NCBI GenBank assembly: GCA_013178375.1
Contig: JABLXQ010000008.1
Span: 116,774-180,773, forward strand
Length of the DNA stretch: 64,000 nucleotides
Direction of reading: 5' to 3'
Source of the DNA: Gammaproteobacteria bacterium
GTDB taxonomy: Bacteria; Pseudomonadota; Gammaproteobacteria; Pseudomonadales; Ketobacteraceae
Numbering within the stretch: the stretch's first letter is position 1; every line of letters begins with the position of its first letter. The notes below the pieces were generated by a model. The model saw only the letters and a list, made by a program, of their open reading frames with translations. It searched no databases and was not told where the DNA came from. Positions 50,358 to 59,977 of the stretch are shown here, piece by piece. Made by a program: the position numbers and the translations under genes.

Positions 50358-50882
50358 TCAGAGTCGCAGCCGTCCACGCCGCACTTTGCGGGCGCCGGCA
50401 AGCCGCAACATGCTTTGGGACATATGGGTATGGCAAATGGCCACCGCAAGAGCATCCGCCGCATCCGCCTGGGGCGATTTATCCAGCCCGAGCAGATGAC
50501 ACACCATGCGCTGAACCTGGGTCTTTTCCGCCGCGCCGGTACCCACCACCGACTGCTTGACCTGGCGGGCGGAATATTCGGAAACAGGGAGTTGATGAGT
50601 GGTGCAGGCAACGATGGCGGCCCCCCTCGCCTGCCCCAGCTTGAGCGCGGAATCGGCGTTGCGGGCCATGAACACCTGCTCGATGCCCACCTGAGCCGGC
50701 AGATGCAGGCGAATGACCTGGCCGATGCCGCGAAAAATCATATCGAGCTTTTCGCTGAGGTCGACGGCGGACTCGGTGCGGATGCAGCCGCTGTCGATGT
50801 ACTGGAGCCGGGAGCCTTCGGCACTGATGACGCCGTAGCCGGTGATGCGCGAGCCTGGATCGATGCCGAGCACGATCGCCAT
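50358..50882 (-). CDS. ruvC: RuvC, Holliday-junction resolvase
   Basis: The catalytic acids of the RNase H-like fold are visible: [13 protein letters not shown] (first Asp), [19 protein letters not shown], and the end [14 protein letters not shown] (two Asp). [20 protein letters not shown] is a known RuvC segment. 174 aa is normal. It cleaves the four-way junction. It is 25 nt from ruvA. Confidence 0.97.
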   Translation of the reverse strand: MAIVLGIDPGSRITGYGVISAEGSRLQYIDSGCIRTESAVDLSEKLDMIFRGIGQVIRLHLPAQVGIEQVFMARNADSALKLGQARGAAIVACTTHQLPVSEYSARQVKQSVVGTGAAEKTQVQRMVCHLLGLDKSPQADAADALAVAICHTHMSQSMLRLAGARKVRRGRLRL

Positions 50883-50996
50883 GCCTGTTCCATTCCAACT
50901 GTTTGATTTGGAAGCTAGTCTAGCAGCGCAAGCGCGGCTGTCACTTTATTTCTGCGCTAATTTCATAAGGTTGCAAGCGGGGTTTGGGGCGGGGAC

Positions 50997-51023
50997 AAAA
51001 AAAGCGGCACCCGAAGGTGCCGC
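50997..51023 (-). terminator. Terminator between small membrane gene and ruvC
   Basis: Stem GCGGCACC with GGTGCCGC and a 4-nt loop, with a run of seven T on the minus strand. It ends the 60-aa membrane gene and isolates the ruv operon, which must have its own promoter between about 50883 and 50996. Confidence 0.85.
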
Positions 51024-51029
51024 CAGGTT

Positions 51030-51212
51030 TTACGCCTGGGGGTTAGGCGTTTTCTCGCGAGCACCGACGAGTCCGAGTATGCCGATGGCCATGATGACGA
51101 CCACCGAGTGATCCGCCAGCATGGGCAGCAGGTCTGCCGAGCGGGCGAAAACAATCAGAGTGCCGGCCAGAGCAGCGATAAGTCCGAATACGATTGCGTT
51201 GAGAGTTTTCAT
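51030..51212 (-). CDS. Small inner membrane protein, 60 aa
   Basis: Two hydrophobic segments (about residues 5-23: NAIVFGLIAALAGTLIVFA; and 36-50: SVVVIMAIGILGLVG) with a short periplasmic turn. The C terminus is polar (AREKTPNPQA). Starts at an ATG with weak GGGCAC upstream and ends at a strong terminator. Not recognised. Occupies the place where yebC lies in Pseudomonas. Confidence 0.55.
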   Translation of the reverse strand: MKTLNAIVFGLIAALAGTLIVFARSADLLPMLADHSVVVIMAIGILGLVGAREKTPNPQA

Positions 51213-51528
51213 GTCAGTGCCCCTGGTGTTCGCGCCATCATGGCTGCGTTATCAATGGGCACAGTCTACGGATGCACTGTTTTTGTCGTTATGAAATATT
51301 ACCAGCGCAAACCGGACACTCTGCCGGACGCAAAACCGGGCCAAATTGGCACACCTGCACCAATTCAAGTCCCGCACGGCCTCACCCGGCCTCCGTTGCT
51401 TCGAGATCCTCTTCACATACTGCGTACATTCAGGGTTCATTCAGGCTGAAAATGTTTAAACTGCCCACGTTAATTCCAAGACCAAGCAATACCTTCAAGA
51501 CCTTCAAGATTCAGGAGCAGTGTTGACC
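51213..51528. other. Intergenic region, divergent promoters expected
   Basis: About 315 bp between the minus-strand small membrane gene and the plus-strand glycine-zipper gene. It is AT-richer than its neighbours and holds no convincing gene. It should carry both promoters, but no strong -35/-10 pair was seen. Small frames here have no ribosome site. Confidence 0.5.
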
Positions 51529-52152
51529 ATGAACAAATCAATGATCGCAGGTACCCTGTTGGGCGTGGGTGTGGCAACCGCAGGCGGCGCGATTTCTGGC
51601 TACCAGTTGCTGAAAGAGCCGGATCATGCCGTTGTTCTGCGCGCAGTACCGGTCACCCAGACCACCCAGATCCCCCATGAGGAATGCCGTGATGTGACGG
51701 TGACCCGTCAGCGCGCGGTGCAGGATCAACACCGGATTGCCGGCAAGGCGATTGGCGCGGTGATCGGCGGTGCGCTGGGCAACCAGGTGGGCGGCGGCAA
51801 CGGCAAGAAAGCCGCGACAGTCGTGGGCGCCGTGGCCGGTGGCTATGCCGGTGACCGGGTGCAGAACAACATGCAGAAAAGCGACACCTACACCACCACC
51901 GAGCAGCGCTGCAAAACCGTGTACGAGTCCCGCGAGGACGTGATCGGTTATGACGTCACCTACCGCCTGAAAGAGCGGGAAGACGTGGTGCGCATGGCGT
52001 ACGACCCAGGCACCGAGATTCCGTTGAAAGACGGCCGCCTGGTACTGGATCAGCCCCCCGCCTCTGCTGCGGCTGCGGCGGCTCCCAACTATCAGCCGGC
52101 TTCGCAATACCCGGCTACCACGCAGTATCCGGCGACCGCTCCGCGCTCCTGA
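51529..52152 (+). CDS. Glycine-zipper 2TM surface protein, 207 aa
   Basis: ATG at 51529 follows GGAG (11 nt); a GTG at 51520 is an alternative. An N-terminal hydrophobic Gly-rich segment may be a signal anchor (IAGTLLGVGVATAGGAISGY). Then comes a 17-kDa antigen-like glycine zipper (IGAVIGGALGNQVGGGNGKK, AGGYAGDRVQNNMQ), and a tail with DVIGYDVTYRLKERED and a Pro/Gln/Tyr-rich end. This family lies in the outer membrane or periplasm and affects envelope stability. Followed by a terminator. Confidence 0.75.
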   Translation: MNKSMIAGTLLGVGVATAGGAISGYQLLKEPDHAVVLRAVPVTQTTQIPHEECRDVTVTRQRAVQDQHRIAGKAIGAVIGGALGNQVGGGNGKKAATVVGAVAGGYAGDRVQNNMQKSDTYTTTEQRCKTVYESREDVIGYDVTYRLKEREDVVRMAYDPGTEIPLKDGRLVLDQPPASAAAAAAPNYQPASQYPATTQYPATAPRS

Positions 52153-52176
52153 TCCTGTCCCGGATGGCGCCAAAAC

Positions 52177-52213
52177 AAAAAGCCCTGCCAGTGTTTACTG
52201 CGCAGGGCTTTTT
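52177..52213. terminator. Bidirectional terminator
   Basis: Stem AAAAAGCCCTG with CAGGGCTTTTT and a 15-nt loop. It has T runs on both strands, so it can end the glycine-zipper gene on plus and aspS on minus. Confidence 0.85.
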
Positions 52214-52341
52214 GTTGGGTGAGACATTTGCCGCTGAAGAACGTCTGCGTTGAGCCGCCGCCGATTTTTTCCAATTGCTCCGCAGCATCCATGCCGCAGA
52301 GCGTCCATATTGAAGGGGCGCCGGCGTTTGCTCGTTTCTTT

Positions 52342-54108
52342 TTACTTCTCTTCCGCCAGACGCAGGCGGATGCCCACTTCCCGCAACTGCTTCGGGTCCA
52401 CCGGCGACGGCGCGGCTGTCATCACGCAGGCAGCGGTTTGGGTTTTGGGGAACGCAATAACATCACGGATGGAAGACGCACCTGTCATCAGCATGATCAA
52501 ACGATCCAGGCCAAAAGCCAGACCACCATGGGGCGGACAACCGAATTTCAGCGCGTCCAGCAGGAAGCCGAATTTCTCGTTGGCCTCGTCGTCGGAAATT
52601 TTCAGGGCGCGGAACACGGCCTTCTGCATTTCCGGACGGTGGATACGGATGGAACCGCCACCCAGTTCAGTGCCATTCAGCACCATGTCATAGGCGCGGG
52701 ACAGCGCGGAACCGGGATCGGATTCCAGCATTTCCACCGGGCAGGACGGCGCGGTGAACGGATGGTGGCACGGCGTCCAGCCGCCGTTGTCGGTTTCCTC
52801 GAACATGGGGAAATCCACTACCCACAGCGGTGCCCACTCGCAGGTGAGCAGCTTGAGGTCGTGGCCCAGCTTGATGCGCAACGCGCCGAGAGACTCGTTC
52901 ACCACCTTGGCCTTGTCGGCGCCGAAGAAGATGATGTCGCCGTCCTTCGCTTCCAGGCGCTGCATCAACTCCATCACCACGTTGGTCATGTTCTTGACGA
53001 TAGGCGACTGCAGGCCTTCAACACCTTTGGCCAGTTCGTTGACCTTGATCCAGGCCAGACCCTTGGCACCGTAAATGCCGATGAACTTGGTGTAGTCGTC
53101 AATTTCCTTGCGGCTGATGGTGGCGCCACCGGGCACTTTCAGCGCTACCACACGGCCTTTCGGATCATGGGCCGGGCCGCTGAACACTTTGAAATCCACC
53201 TGACGCATCAGGTCGCCAACATCTACAAGCTCCAGGGGAATGCGCAGGTCGGGCTTGTCGCTGCCGAAGCGGGACATGGCTTCCGAATACGGCATGCGCG
53301 GGAACGGGCCGAACTCGATGCCCAGCAGATCCTTGAACAGCTTGCGTGCCATGCCTTCGGCTACGCCCATGATGCCTTCCTCATTAATAAAGGAAGCTTC
53401 GATATCGATCTGGGTGAATTCGGGCTGGCGGTCGGCGCGCAGGTCTTCGTCGCGGAAACACTTGGCGATCTGGTAGTACTTGTCCATGCCGGCGACCATC
53501 AGCAGCTGCTTAAACAGCTGGGGCGACTGCGGCAGCGCGAAGAAACTGCCCTGGTGAGTACGGCTCGGCACCAGGTAATCGCGGGCACCTTCCGGCGTGG
53601 CGCGGGTGAGGATCGGGGTTTCCACGTCGCGGAAGCCCTGTTCATCCAGATAATTGCGGATGGCGGTGGTGACTTTGGAGCGGAACTGCAGGCGCTGCAG
53701 CATTTCCGGGCGACGCAGATCCAGATAGCGGTATTTGAGGCGGACGTCTTCGCCGACAAAGCTGTGTTCGTCGAGCTGGAACGGAGGTGTTTCCGAGGTA
53801 TTCAGGATTTCCAGCTGCTTGCCCAGCACTTCGATCATGCCGGTGGGCATTTCGGTGTTCTGGGTGCCGGCGGGACGCGAACGCACACGACCAGTCACCT
53901 TCAGAACGAATTCGCTGCGCACCTTTTCCGCCAGGGCAAAGGCTTCGACGGTATCGGGATCAATCACCACCTGGGCCACGCCTTCGCGGTCGCGCAGATC
54001 CAGGAAGATCACCCCGCCGTGGTCACGGCGGCGATGCACCCAGCCGCACAGCGTTACGGTCTGGTCGATGTGGGATTCGTTCAGATGGCCACAATAATGG
54101 CTTCGCAT
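52342..54108 (-). CDS. aspS: Aspartyl-tRNA synthetase
   Basis: Bacterial-type class II enzyme, 588 aa. The N-terminal anticodon-binding OB part ([20 protein letters not shown]) is followed by class II motif 2 ([20 protein letters not shown]) and motif 3 ([20 protein letters not shown]). The insertion domain between them is typical of bacteria. It charges tRNA-Asp. Upstream is the FmdB gene; downstream a shared terminator. Confidence 0.97.
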   Translation of the reverse strand: MRSHYCGHLNESHIDQTVTLCGWVHRRRDHGGVIFLDLRDREGVAQVVIDPDTVEAFALAEKVRSEFVLKVTGRVRSRPAGTQNTEMPTGMIEVLGKQLEILNTSETPPFQLDEHSFVGEDVRLKYRYLDLRRPEMLQRLQFRSKVTTAIRNYLDEQGFRDVETPILTRATPEGARDYLVPSRTHQGSFFALPQSPQLFKQLLMVAGMDKYYQIAKCFRDEDLRADRQPEFTQIDIEASFINEEGIMGVAEGMARKLFKDLLGIEFGPFPRMPYSEAMSRFGSDKPDLRIPLELVDVGDLMRQVDFKVFSGPAHDPKGRVVALKVPGGATISRKEIDDYTKFIGIYGAKGLAWIKVNELAKGVEGLQSPIVKNMTNVVMELMQRLEAKDGDIIFFGADKAKVVNESLGALRIKLGHDLKLLTCEWAPLWVVDFPMFEETDNGGWTPCHHPFTAPSCPVEMLESDPGSALSRAYDMVLNGTELGGGSIRIHRPEMQKAVFRALKISDDEANEKFGFLLDALKFGCPPHGGLAFGLDRLIMLMTGASSIRDVIAFPKTQTAACVMTAAPSPVDPKQLREVGIRLRLAEEK

Positions 54109-54152
54109 GATGAAAATACCTATGTCCTAATAAAAGATTCTTTAACGGTTGA

Positions 54153-54419
54153 TTACGCGCCAGGGGCGCTCGGCTTGGAGGAATCGCTGCCGGATTTGGC
54201 GCCACCGCTGTCCTTGTCCACCAGATTCTTCTTGCTGCCGGTCTTGAAATCGGTTTCGTACCAGCCGCCGCCCGCCAGCCGGAAACCCGGGGCCGAGATG
54301 CATTTTTTCAGGGCCGGCTTATGGCACTGGGGGCAATCGGTGCGTGGCGCATCGCTGATTTTCTGGATCGCTTCCAGGTGATGACCGCAGGACTGACACT
54401 CATACTCATAGATCGGCAT
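54153..54419 (-). CDS. FmdB-type zinc ribbon protein, 88 aa
   Basis: ATG at 54419 gives MPIYEYECQSCGHHLEAIQK, the FmdB start. Two Cys pairs are seen (CQSCG and CPQCH), then LKKCISAPGFRLAGGGWYET. A low-complexity Gly/Ser tail. It lies just before aspS in many gammaproteobacteria. Its biochemical role is unclear, though it is assumed regulatory. Confidence 0.9.
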   Translation of the reverse strand: MPIYEYECQSCGHHLEAIQKISDAPRTDCPQCHKPALKKCISAPGFRLAGGGWYETDFKTGSKKNLVDKDSGGAKSGSDSSKPSAPGA

Positions 54420-54677
54420 GGTGGTAAAGCCTCCAACTCTAATGCTCAAACCATTGAAAAAACGCGGCTTTGGCCGGCCTGTTCAACAGGAATAGCCGGG
54501 CAAGGCCGAAGACGTGTGGAACCGGCACCGGGGACCGGGCCGGAAAAAGGGGCACATTATAACGGGTTGCCCGCCTTTTAGCAGTATGGGTCGGGGCACT
54601 CTGGCGGCAGGTGGCCACTATACTGAAGGAATCGACGGCACCATCCACTGGCACAGCCTACGCGCGGGAGAAGGACC

Positions 54678-55820
54678 ATGACCAGCCCCAGACAGGACGA
54701 CGAATTCAGCCGGGATCTGATGGAGGATTTCTTTCTGGATTTTCGCGAGGCGCACCAGTCCTGCGAAAACACCCTGATCGACCTGGAGCACGACCCCGCC
54801 AATACCGAGCTGCTCAACACCCTTTTCCGCTCGGTGCACACCATCAAGGGCAATCTGGTTTACGTGGGGCTGAAAGATCTGACGCCCCTGATCCAGAGCG
54901 TGGAGGATGTGCTGGATGCGGTGCGCAAACACAGCCTGACCTACGATGCGTCCCTCAGCGACGTGATCATGCTGGCGATGGACAAAACCAAGCAGATGGT
55001 GGAAGCGCGCATGGCACAACTGCCGCTGCCACTGGACGAGCTGGCATTGAATCAGCTCTGCCAGCAGATCAGCCGGGTGGCGGAGGTGAGTCTGACCGAC
55101 CGGCCAGCGGTGGTGCGCGCCGTGCTGGCGCAGATGGACCCGACGATCCTGATCGAATCGATAACCACATCACAACCGCAGCAACCGGCACCGCTGGTGC
55201 TCCAGCCGGAAGAAAATGAAATCCTGCAGCACTTCGGCATCGCCCTGGGCGATGACATCCGTTTCCTGCAACATCTTATACAGCCGCTGGAGGAACGCTC
55301 CCACTACTGGAAGGGACGCAATGCGCGGCTGTTGCAGCTGGCGCTGGCGATGAATCATCACGCCGGCCAGCCGGTGGAGCCTGATCAACTGGCAGTGGCG
55401 GTGTATCTGCACGATCTGGGCATGGCCTTTCTGCCTATCAGCATCCTGCACAAGACCGGCGCGCTGTCGGCGAAGGACCTGGAGGCCGTGCGTCAACATC
55501 CTCTGGTCGCCACGCAGCTGATTGCGTCACTGAAGCACTGGGAGCAGGCCGGACTGATCGTGCAGGAACATCACGAACGGGTGGATGGCCAGGGTTATCC
55601 TGCCGGTTTGAACGGCGCTGCCATTTGCCCCGGTGCAAAAATTCTGGCGATCGCCGACACCTTCGATGCCTGCACGCACGAACGCGCGTACAGTGCTGCA
55701 ATCAAGCGTCCTTTGGTGCGCGCGGTGCTGGAAATCAACCGCTGTTCCGGCACGCATTTCGACGCGGAATGGGTGGAAGTCTTCAACGAGGTAGCGCGGA
55801 GACTGCAAAATCAGGCCTGA
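54678..55820 (+). CDS. Hpt plus HD-GYP signalling protein, 380 aa
   Basis: Residues about 10-115 are an Hpt domain with RSVHTIKGNLVYVGL; the His can take a phosphoryl group. A linker leads to an HD-GYP domain (about 185-380): HDLGM at about 250, HHERVDGQGYPAGL, ADTFDACTHERAY. HD-GYPs hydrolyse c-di-GMP. The first motif reads HDLGM rather than HDIGK. Combining Hpt with HD-GYP without a receiver is uncommon. It points to phosphorelay control of c-di-GMP turnover. Confidence 0.85.
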   Translation: MTSPRQDDEFSRDLMEDFFLDFREAHQSCENTLIDLEHDPANTELLNTLFRSVHTIKGNLVYVGLKDLTPLIQSVEDVLDAVRKHSLTYDASLSDVIMLAMDKTKQMVEARMAQLPLPLDELALNQLCQQISRVAEVSLTDRPAVVRAVLAQMDPTILIESITTSQPQQPAPLVLQPEENEILQHFGIALGDDIRFLQHLIQPLEERSHYWKGRNARLLQLALAMNHHAGQPVEPDQLAVAVYLHDLGMAFLPISILHKTGALSAKDLEAVRQHPLVATQLIASLKHWEQAGLIVQEHHERVDGQGYPAGLNGAAICPGAKILAIADTFDACTHERAYSAAIKRPLVRAVLEINRCSGTHFDAEWVEVFNEVARRLQNQA

Positions 55821-56007
55821 TTTTCAATTTTTTTGCAGTAAACCTCGAAAAAACCGGGAAAAATCGCGTTTTATCACTTGCGGGCGCGAATATTAGGATC
55901 AATAATTACCCGCGACTGTCCGGACCGGCTGGCGTAATCCACCGCAGAAAAACAGCGACGGGGTGACGAAAGTTGCCGGGCGATAACTAGAAATAAAGGA
56001 AGCAAAC
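55821..56007. other. Intergenic region before HU-like gene
   Basis: AT-rich, 187 bp, with a T8 run near 55845-55850 that may aid termination of the signalling gene. AAGGA at about 55996 is the ribosome site of the HU-like gene. Its promoter is expected here. Confidence 0.45.
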
Positions 56008-56454
56008 ATGCCTGCAAAGAAGAAAGCCACCGCAAAACCTGCTGCTAAAAAGCCCGCTGCAAAAAAACCTGCTGCGAAAAAAGCGCCCGCCAAGAAAGCT
56101 GCTGCTCCCAAAGCTGCTGCGGCCCCGAAAAAAATCACCACCGTTACCGAAGCGATGACCAAGTCCCAGATCATGACCACCATCGCCGACGCAACCCAGC
56201 TTTCGCGCAAGCAAGTTCAGGCTGTTTTCGACGAGCTGTCTTCCCTGATCGAAGCCCACGTGAAGAAAAAAGGTGCTGGCCAGTTCACTGTTCCCGGCCT
56301 GCTGAAACTGAAAGTGATCGACAAGCCTGCCACCAAGGCGCGCAAGGGCATCAACCCCTTCACTGGCGAAGAAACCACTTTCAAAGCCAAGCCCGCCAGC
56401 CGCAAAGTCAAAGCGGTTGCCCTGGCCAAGCTGAAAGAGATGGTCAACAGCTAA
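56008..56454 (+). CDS. HU-family DNA-binding protein with H1-like tail, 148 aa
   Basis: The N-terminal 50 residues are Ala/Lys/Pro-rich (AAKKPAAKKPAAKKAPAKK), like a histone H1 tail. Residues about 52-148 are the HU/IHF fold: MTTIADATQLSRKQVQAVFD, GQFTVPGLLKLKVI and KARKGINPFTGEE. This arrangement is known in several gammaproteobacteria as an HU with a basic tail. It bends and compacts DNA. A terminator follows. Confidence 0.9.
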   Translation: MPAKKKATAKPAAKKPAAKKPAAKKAPAKKAAAPKAAAAPKKITTVTEAMTKSQIMTTIADATQLSRKQVQAVFDELSSLIEAHVKKKGAGQFTVPGLLKLKVIDKPATKARKGINPFTGEETTFKAKPASRKVKAVALAKLKEMVNS

Positions 56455-56477
56455 TTGCCATTCACTCTGGCAATGTG

Positions 56478-56504
56478 AAAACGGGGGCTTCGGCCCCCGT
56501 TTTT
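56478..56504. terminator. Terminator after HU-like gene
   Basis: Stem CGGGGGC with GCCCCCG, loop TTCG, and T5 on plus; AAAA upstream gives T4 on minus. It ends the HU gene and may also end the convergent hydrolase gene. Confidence 0.85.
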
Positions 56505-56526
56505 ATTGGCGCTGACTGCACGGTGC

Positions 56527-57429
56527 TTATTGCACGTCCGTCAGCTGCCCCAGCCAATCCGCGATCTGTTGCACAACCCTGCCATTGTTTTTGACCCAGC
56601 CGTTATGACCAACAGCGCTCACGCCCAGATCTGACGGACTCAACTCCAGATGTGTCACCTGTGCCTGGGGCATTTTCGCCAACAGCCAGCGGGTGGCACT
56701 GACCGGCGCAAAGACATCATCAGTGTAGGACAGTGCCAACACCGGCAATTCCAGTTTTCCCAGCGCCGCCTCGTAATCGAAATCCGACCCCGCCGGACGA
56801 TAACGCCCGGTCAGCGCCACATTGGCCCAATCGCGAATCAGCCCTTTTGCCTCGATACCGCCAAAGCCCACCTTGTCCCCGGGCAGATAACCCACCACTT
56901 CCGTGATGCCACGCAGCAACTGCGACTGGCCCAGGATTTTCAGCGACGCCGGAAACGACCAGCCGCGAAAATACACTGAGCCGCAGGCGGAAAAAATCAA
57001 CCCCGCCACCGCCTGCGGATGCTGCGCCGCAAATAGCGCATTGAGCTGCCCGCCCAGGGAATGACCCAGCAGAAACACCGGCAGACCAGGAAACTGTTCG
57101 CGCACCACGGCAAGATTGGCGGGCCAGTCCTGTTCCAGCATCTCGCGGTAACCAAACCGGGCGCCCTGTTTTACCCGCACGCCGCTCTCACCGACACCCC
57201 GCAGATCCGCCGTCACCACATGCCAGCCCGCCAGCGCCAGCTGCACCGCCAGCGGCCGGTAGAACGACGCCCGCACCCCCATCGCCGGCATGCACAGCAG
57301 CACCGCGCGATCCTGCGCGGCCCGATACAGCGTGAGCCGGTTCAATACACCATCCCCGGAAATGACACTGAGCATTTCACCGTCGACATTGCCCGCAGGC
57401 GCGGCACCCTGCAACTTCTGTGTGGTCAT
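56527..57429 (-). CDS. Alpha/beta hydrolase, 300 aa
   Basis: The nucleophile elbow LLGHSLGGQLNALFA (Ser about residue 123) and late His/Asp regions (YTDDVFAPVSATRW; VSAVGHNGWVKN) show the alpha/beta hydrolase triad. Early part AVLLCMPAMGVRASFY gives the oxyanion strand. No export signal. Substrate unknown; sequence style resembles serine aminopeptidase/lysophospholipase (Hydrolase_4) proteins. Separate from proS, which is divergent. Confidence 0.8.
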   Translation of the reverse strand: MTTQKLQGAAPAGNVDGEMLSVISGDGVLNRLTLYRAAQDRAVLLCMPAMGVRASFYRPLAVQLALAGWHVVTADLRGVGESGVRVKQGARFGYREMLEQDWPANLAVVREQFPGLPVFLLGHSLGGQLNALFAAQHPQAVAGLIFSACGSVYFRGWSFPASLKILGQSQLLRGITEVVGYLPGDKVGFGGIEAKGLIRDWANVALTGRYRPAGSDFDYEAALGKLELPVLALSYTDDVFAPVSATRWLLAKMPQAQVTHLELSPSDLGVSAVGHNGWVKNNGRVVQQIADWLGQLTDVQ

Positions 57430-57629
57430 CCCATCGCACTCCTGACTGGTTTCCCAACCCGTCTTTCATAAATCGCATGCCTTTATAAATAGCATGACCG
57501 GCGCCATTGGCCCACCCTGATTTCGCCGGGGCGCCCGCCGCTTGATTGTGAAGCGCCACGATAGCCCGTAAAATCGGGCAAATTTTCCGGCATCCCCTGC
57601 CCACGCTCTCACCGAGGTTGACCATTTCC

Positions 57630-59360
57630 ATGAAAGCCACCGAGTTCCTGCTAGCCACCCTGCGCGAAACACCGTCTGACGCGGAAGTCATCAGTCACCA
57701 GTTGATGCTGCGGGCGGGCATGATCCGCAAGCTGGCGACCGGCCTTTATACCTGGCTGCCGACAGGCCTGCGGGTGCTGCGCAAGGTGGAACAGGTGGTG
57801 CGCGAGGAAATGAACCGCGCCGGCGCCCAGGAAGTGCTGATGCCAGTGGTGCAGCCGGCGGAATTGTGGGAGGAATCCGGCCGTTTCAATGCCTATGGTC
57901 CGGAACTGCTGCGCTTCAAGGACCGCCACGATCGCGACTTCGTACTCGGCCCCACCCACGAGGAAGTCATCACCGACATGGTGCGCAGCAACATCCAGAG
58001 CTACAAACAGCTGCCCTGCAATTTCTATCAGATCCAGACCAAATTCCGCGACGAGATCCGCCCCCGTTTCGGCGTGATGCGTTCGCGCGAATTCATCATG
58101 AAGGACGCCTACTCCTTCCACATGGACGCAGCGTCGCTGCAAAAAACCTACGAGGCCATGTACGACGCCTATACCCGCATCTTCACCCGCCTGGGCCTGG
58201 ATTTCCGCGCTGTATTGGCAGACACCGGCAGCATCGGCGGCAACAGCTCCCACGAATTCCACGTACTGGCTCAATCTGGCGAAGATGACATCGCCTTCAG
58301 CGACAGCAGCAATTACGCCGCGAATATCGAGATGGCCGAAGCGCTGGTGATCGGCGAGCAGCGCCCTGCCCCCGCCCAGCAGAAACTGCAGGTGGCCACG
58401 CCGGACCAGCACAGCATAGAAGAAGTCGCAGCATTCCTGAAAGTTCGCGCGGACCAGATCGTGAAAACCCTGATCGTGCACGGCCGCCGCGAGAAAGACG
58501 AAAAAGCAGTGAAGCTGGTGGCACTGCTGCTGCGCGGCGACAAGGAACTGAACGAGATCAAAGCGGAGAAGCACCCCCTGGTAGCCTCACCGCTGCAGTT
58601 TGCCAGCGATGCGGAAGTGGAAGCGGTGGTCGGCTGCAAACCCGGCTCCATCGGTCCCATCGGCCTCACCATTCCGGTGATCGCGGACCGCAGCGTGGTG
58701 AACATGGCGGACTTCGTCTGCGGCGCCAACCAGGACGGCTTCCACCTGACCGGCGTCAACTGGGACCGCGACTGCACCATCGCCGAAGTGGCCGACATCC
58801 GCAACGTGGCGGAAGGCGATCCCAGCCCCGACGGCCAGGGCACCCTGGTGATCAAACGCGGCATCGAAGTGGGCCACATTTTTCAGCTGGGCGTGAAATA
58901 CAGCACCGCACTTAAAGCTACGGTGCTGGACGAAAACGGCAAGAACCACATCGTGCCCATGGGTTGCTACGGCATTGGCGTAACCCGCGTGGTGGCTGCC
59001 GCCATCGAGCAGAATCATGACGAATTCGGCATCCGCTGGCCTGACGCCCTGGCGCCGTTCCAGGTGGCGATTGCGCCGCTCAACAACCACAAGTCCCCTG
59101 CCGTGCAGGAAGCCGCCGATCACCTGTACCGGGAACTGACTGCGGCCGGTATCGAGGTCTTCTATGACGATCGCAAGGAACGGCCTGGCGTGAAGTTTTC
59201 CGATATCGAACTGATCGGCATTCCCCACCGCATCGTTATCAGCGACAGTGGCATCGAGAAAAAAGCCTATGAATACAAGCACCGCCGCAGCGGGGAAAAG
59301 CTGGAAATTCCGGCCGATTCCGTGATCGCGTTCCTGCTGGGCAAGCTGCGCGACGCCTGA
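57630..59360 (+). CDS. proS: Prolyl-tRNA synthetase
   Basis: Bacterial type with an editing insertion (about residues 225-400). ATG at 57630 starts [20 protein letters not shown]; a TTG at 57618 is less likely. Class II motifs: [39 protein letters not shown], and the last part [17 protein letters not shown]. 576 aa is normal. It loads tRNA-Pro and edits Ala-tRNA-Pro. Confidence 0.97.
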   Translation: MKATEFLLATLRETPSDAEVISHQLMLRAGMIRKLATGLYTWLPTGLRVLRKVEQVVREEMNRAGAQEVLMPVVQPAELWEESGRFNAYGPELLRFKDRHDRDFVLGPTHEEVITDMVRSNIQSYKQLPCNFYQIQTKFRDEIRPRFGVMRSREFIMKDAYSFHMDAASLQKTYEAMYDAYTRIFTRLGLDFRAVLADTGSIGGNSSHEFHVLAQSGEDDIAFSDSSNYAANIEMAEALVIGEQRPAPAQQKLQVATPDQHSIEEVAAFLKVRADQIVKTLIVHGRREKDEKAVKLVALLLRGDKELNEIKAEKHPLVASPLQFASDAEVEAVVGCKPGSIGPIGLTIPVIADRSVVNMADFVCGANQDGFHLTGVNWDRDCTIAEVADIRNVAEGDPSPDGQGTLVIKRGIEVGHIFQLGVKYSTALKATVLDENGKNHIVPMGCYGIGVTRVVAAAIEQNHDEFGIRWPDALAPFQVAIAPLNNHKSPAVQEAADHLYRELTAAGIEVFYDDRKERPGVKFSDIELIGIPHRIVISDSGIEKKAYEYKHRRSGEKLEIPADSVIAFLLGKLRDA

Positions 59361-59382
59361 TGCCGGTCTAAAATGACGGAGT

Positions 59383-59970
59383 ATGAAAACGTCTAGCCGC
59401 CGCCTGTTCTTGTCGTATCTGGGATGCAGCCTGGTCGCCCCCGCCCCGGCGTGGGCGGCGACCACCGAGCACCCGGATGACAGCATGCGCGTTCTGCTGA
59501 AAGACACCATCGACCGCGCCAACAGCTTCAAGGACCGCTTCGACGCCGAAGTCTGGCTGGTGGACATGTCCGGCCGGCTGGCCCGCTTCGTGAAAGATCC
59601 GGACGAGCGCCTGCACATCCTGCGTCTGGCCCACGAGCAGGCCCGCCGCTTCAACCTGAAGCCAGAACTGGTGCTGTCGGTGATGCATGTGGAAAGCCTG
59701 TTCGACCGCTTCGCCATCTCCAGCGTGGGTGCCCAGGGGCTGATGCAGGTGATGCCGTTCTGGCGCAATGAAATCGGTGCGCCGGACGACAACCTGATCG
59801 ACGTCGCCACCAACATCCGCTACGGCTGCGCCATTCTCAGCGCCTACCTCACCCGCGAGGACGGCAACCTGATGCATGCCCTCGCCCGCTACAACGGCAG
59901 CCGGGGCAAACTCTGGTATCCGGAAAAGGTATTCAATGCCTGGGAACGGTACTGGTATGTGAAAGCCTGA
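59383..59970 (+). CDS. Lytic transglycosylase with SLT domain, 195 aa
   Basis: Signal peptide residues 1-26, with a twin Arg (SSRRLFLSYLG) that suggests Tat or Sec export, ending PAWA. SLT domain: the catalytic Glu in LVLSVMHVESLFDRFAISSV, then GAQGLMQVMPF and ALARYNGSRGKLWYP. 195 aa is short, as for MltC/E-like single-domain enzymes. It trims peptidoglycan. It starts 23 nt after proS. Confidence 0.9.
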   Translation: MKTSSRRLFLSYLGCSLVAPAPAWAATTEHPDDSMRVLLKDTIDRANSFKDRFDAEVWLVDMSGRLARFVKDPDERLHILRLAHEQARRFNLKPELVLSVMHVESLFDRFAISSVGAQGLMQVMPFWRNEIGAPDDNLIDVATNIRYGCAILSAYLTREDGNLMHALARYNGSRGKLWYPEKVFNAWERYWYVKA

Positions 59971-59977
59971 AACGTTT

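Noticed and set aside
52219..54381. 720-codon plus-strand frame opposite aspS
   Set aside because: Antisense of a conserved synthetase; His/Phe-rich shadow.
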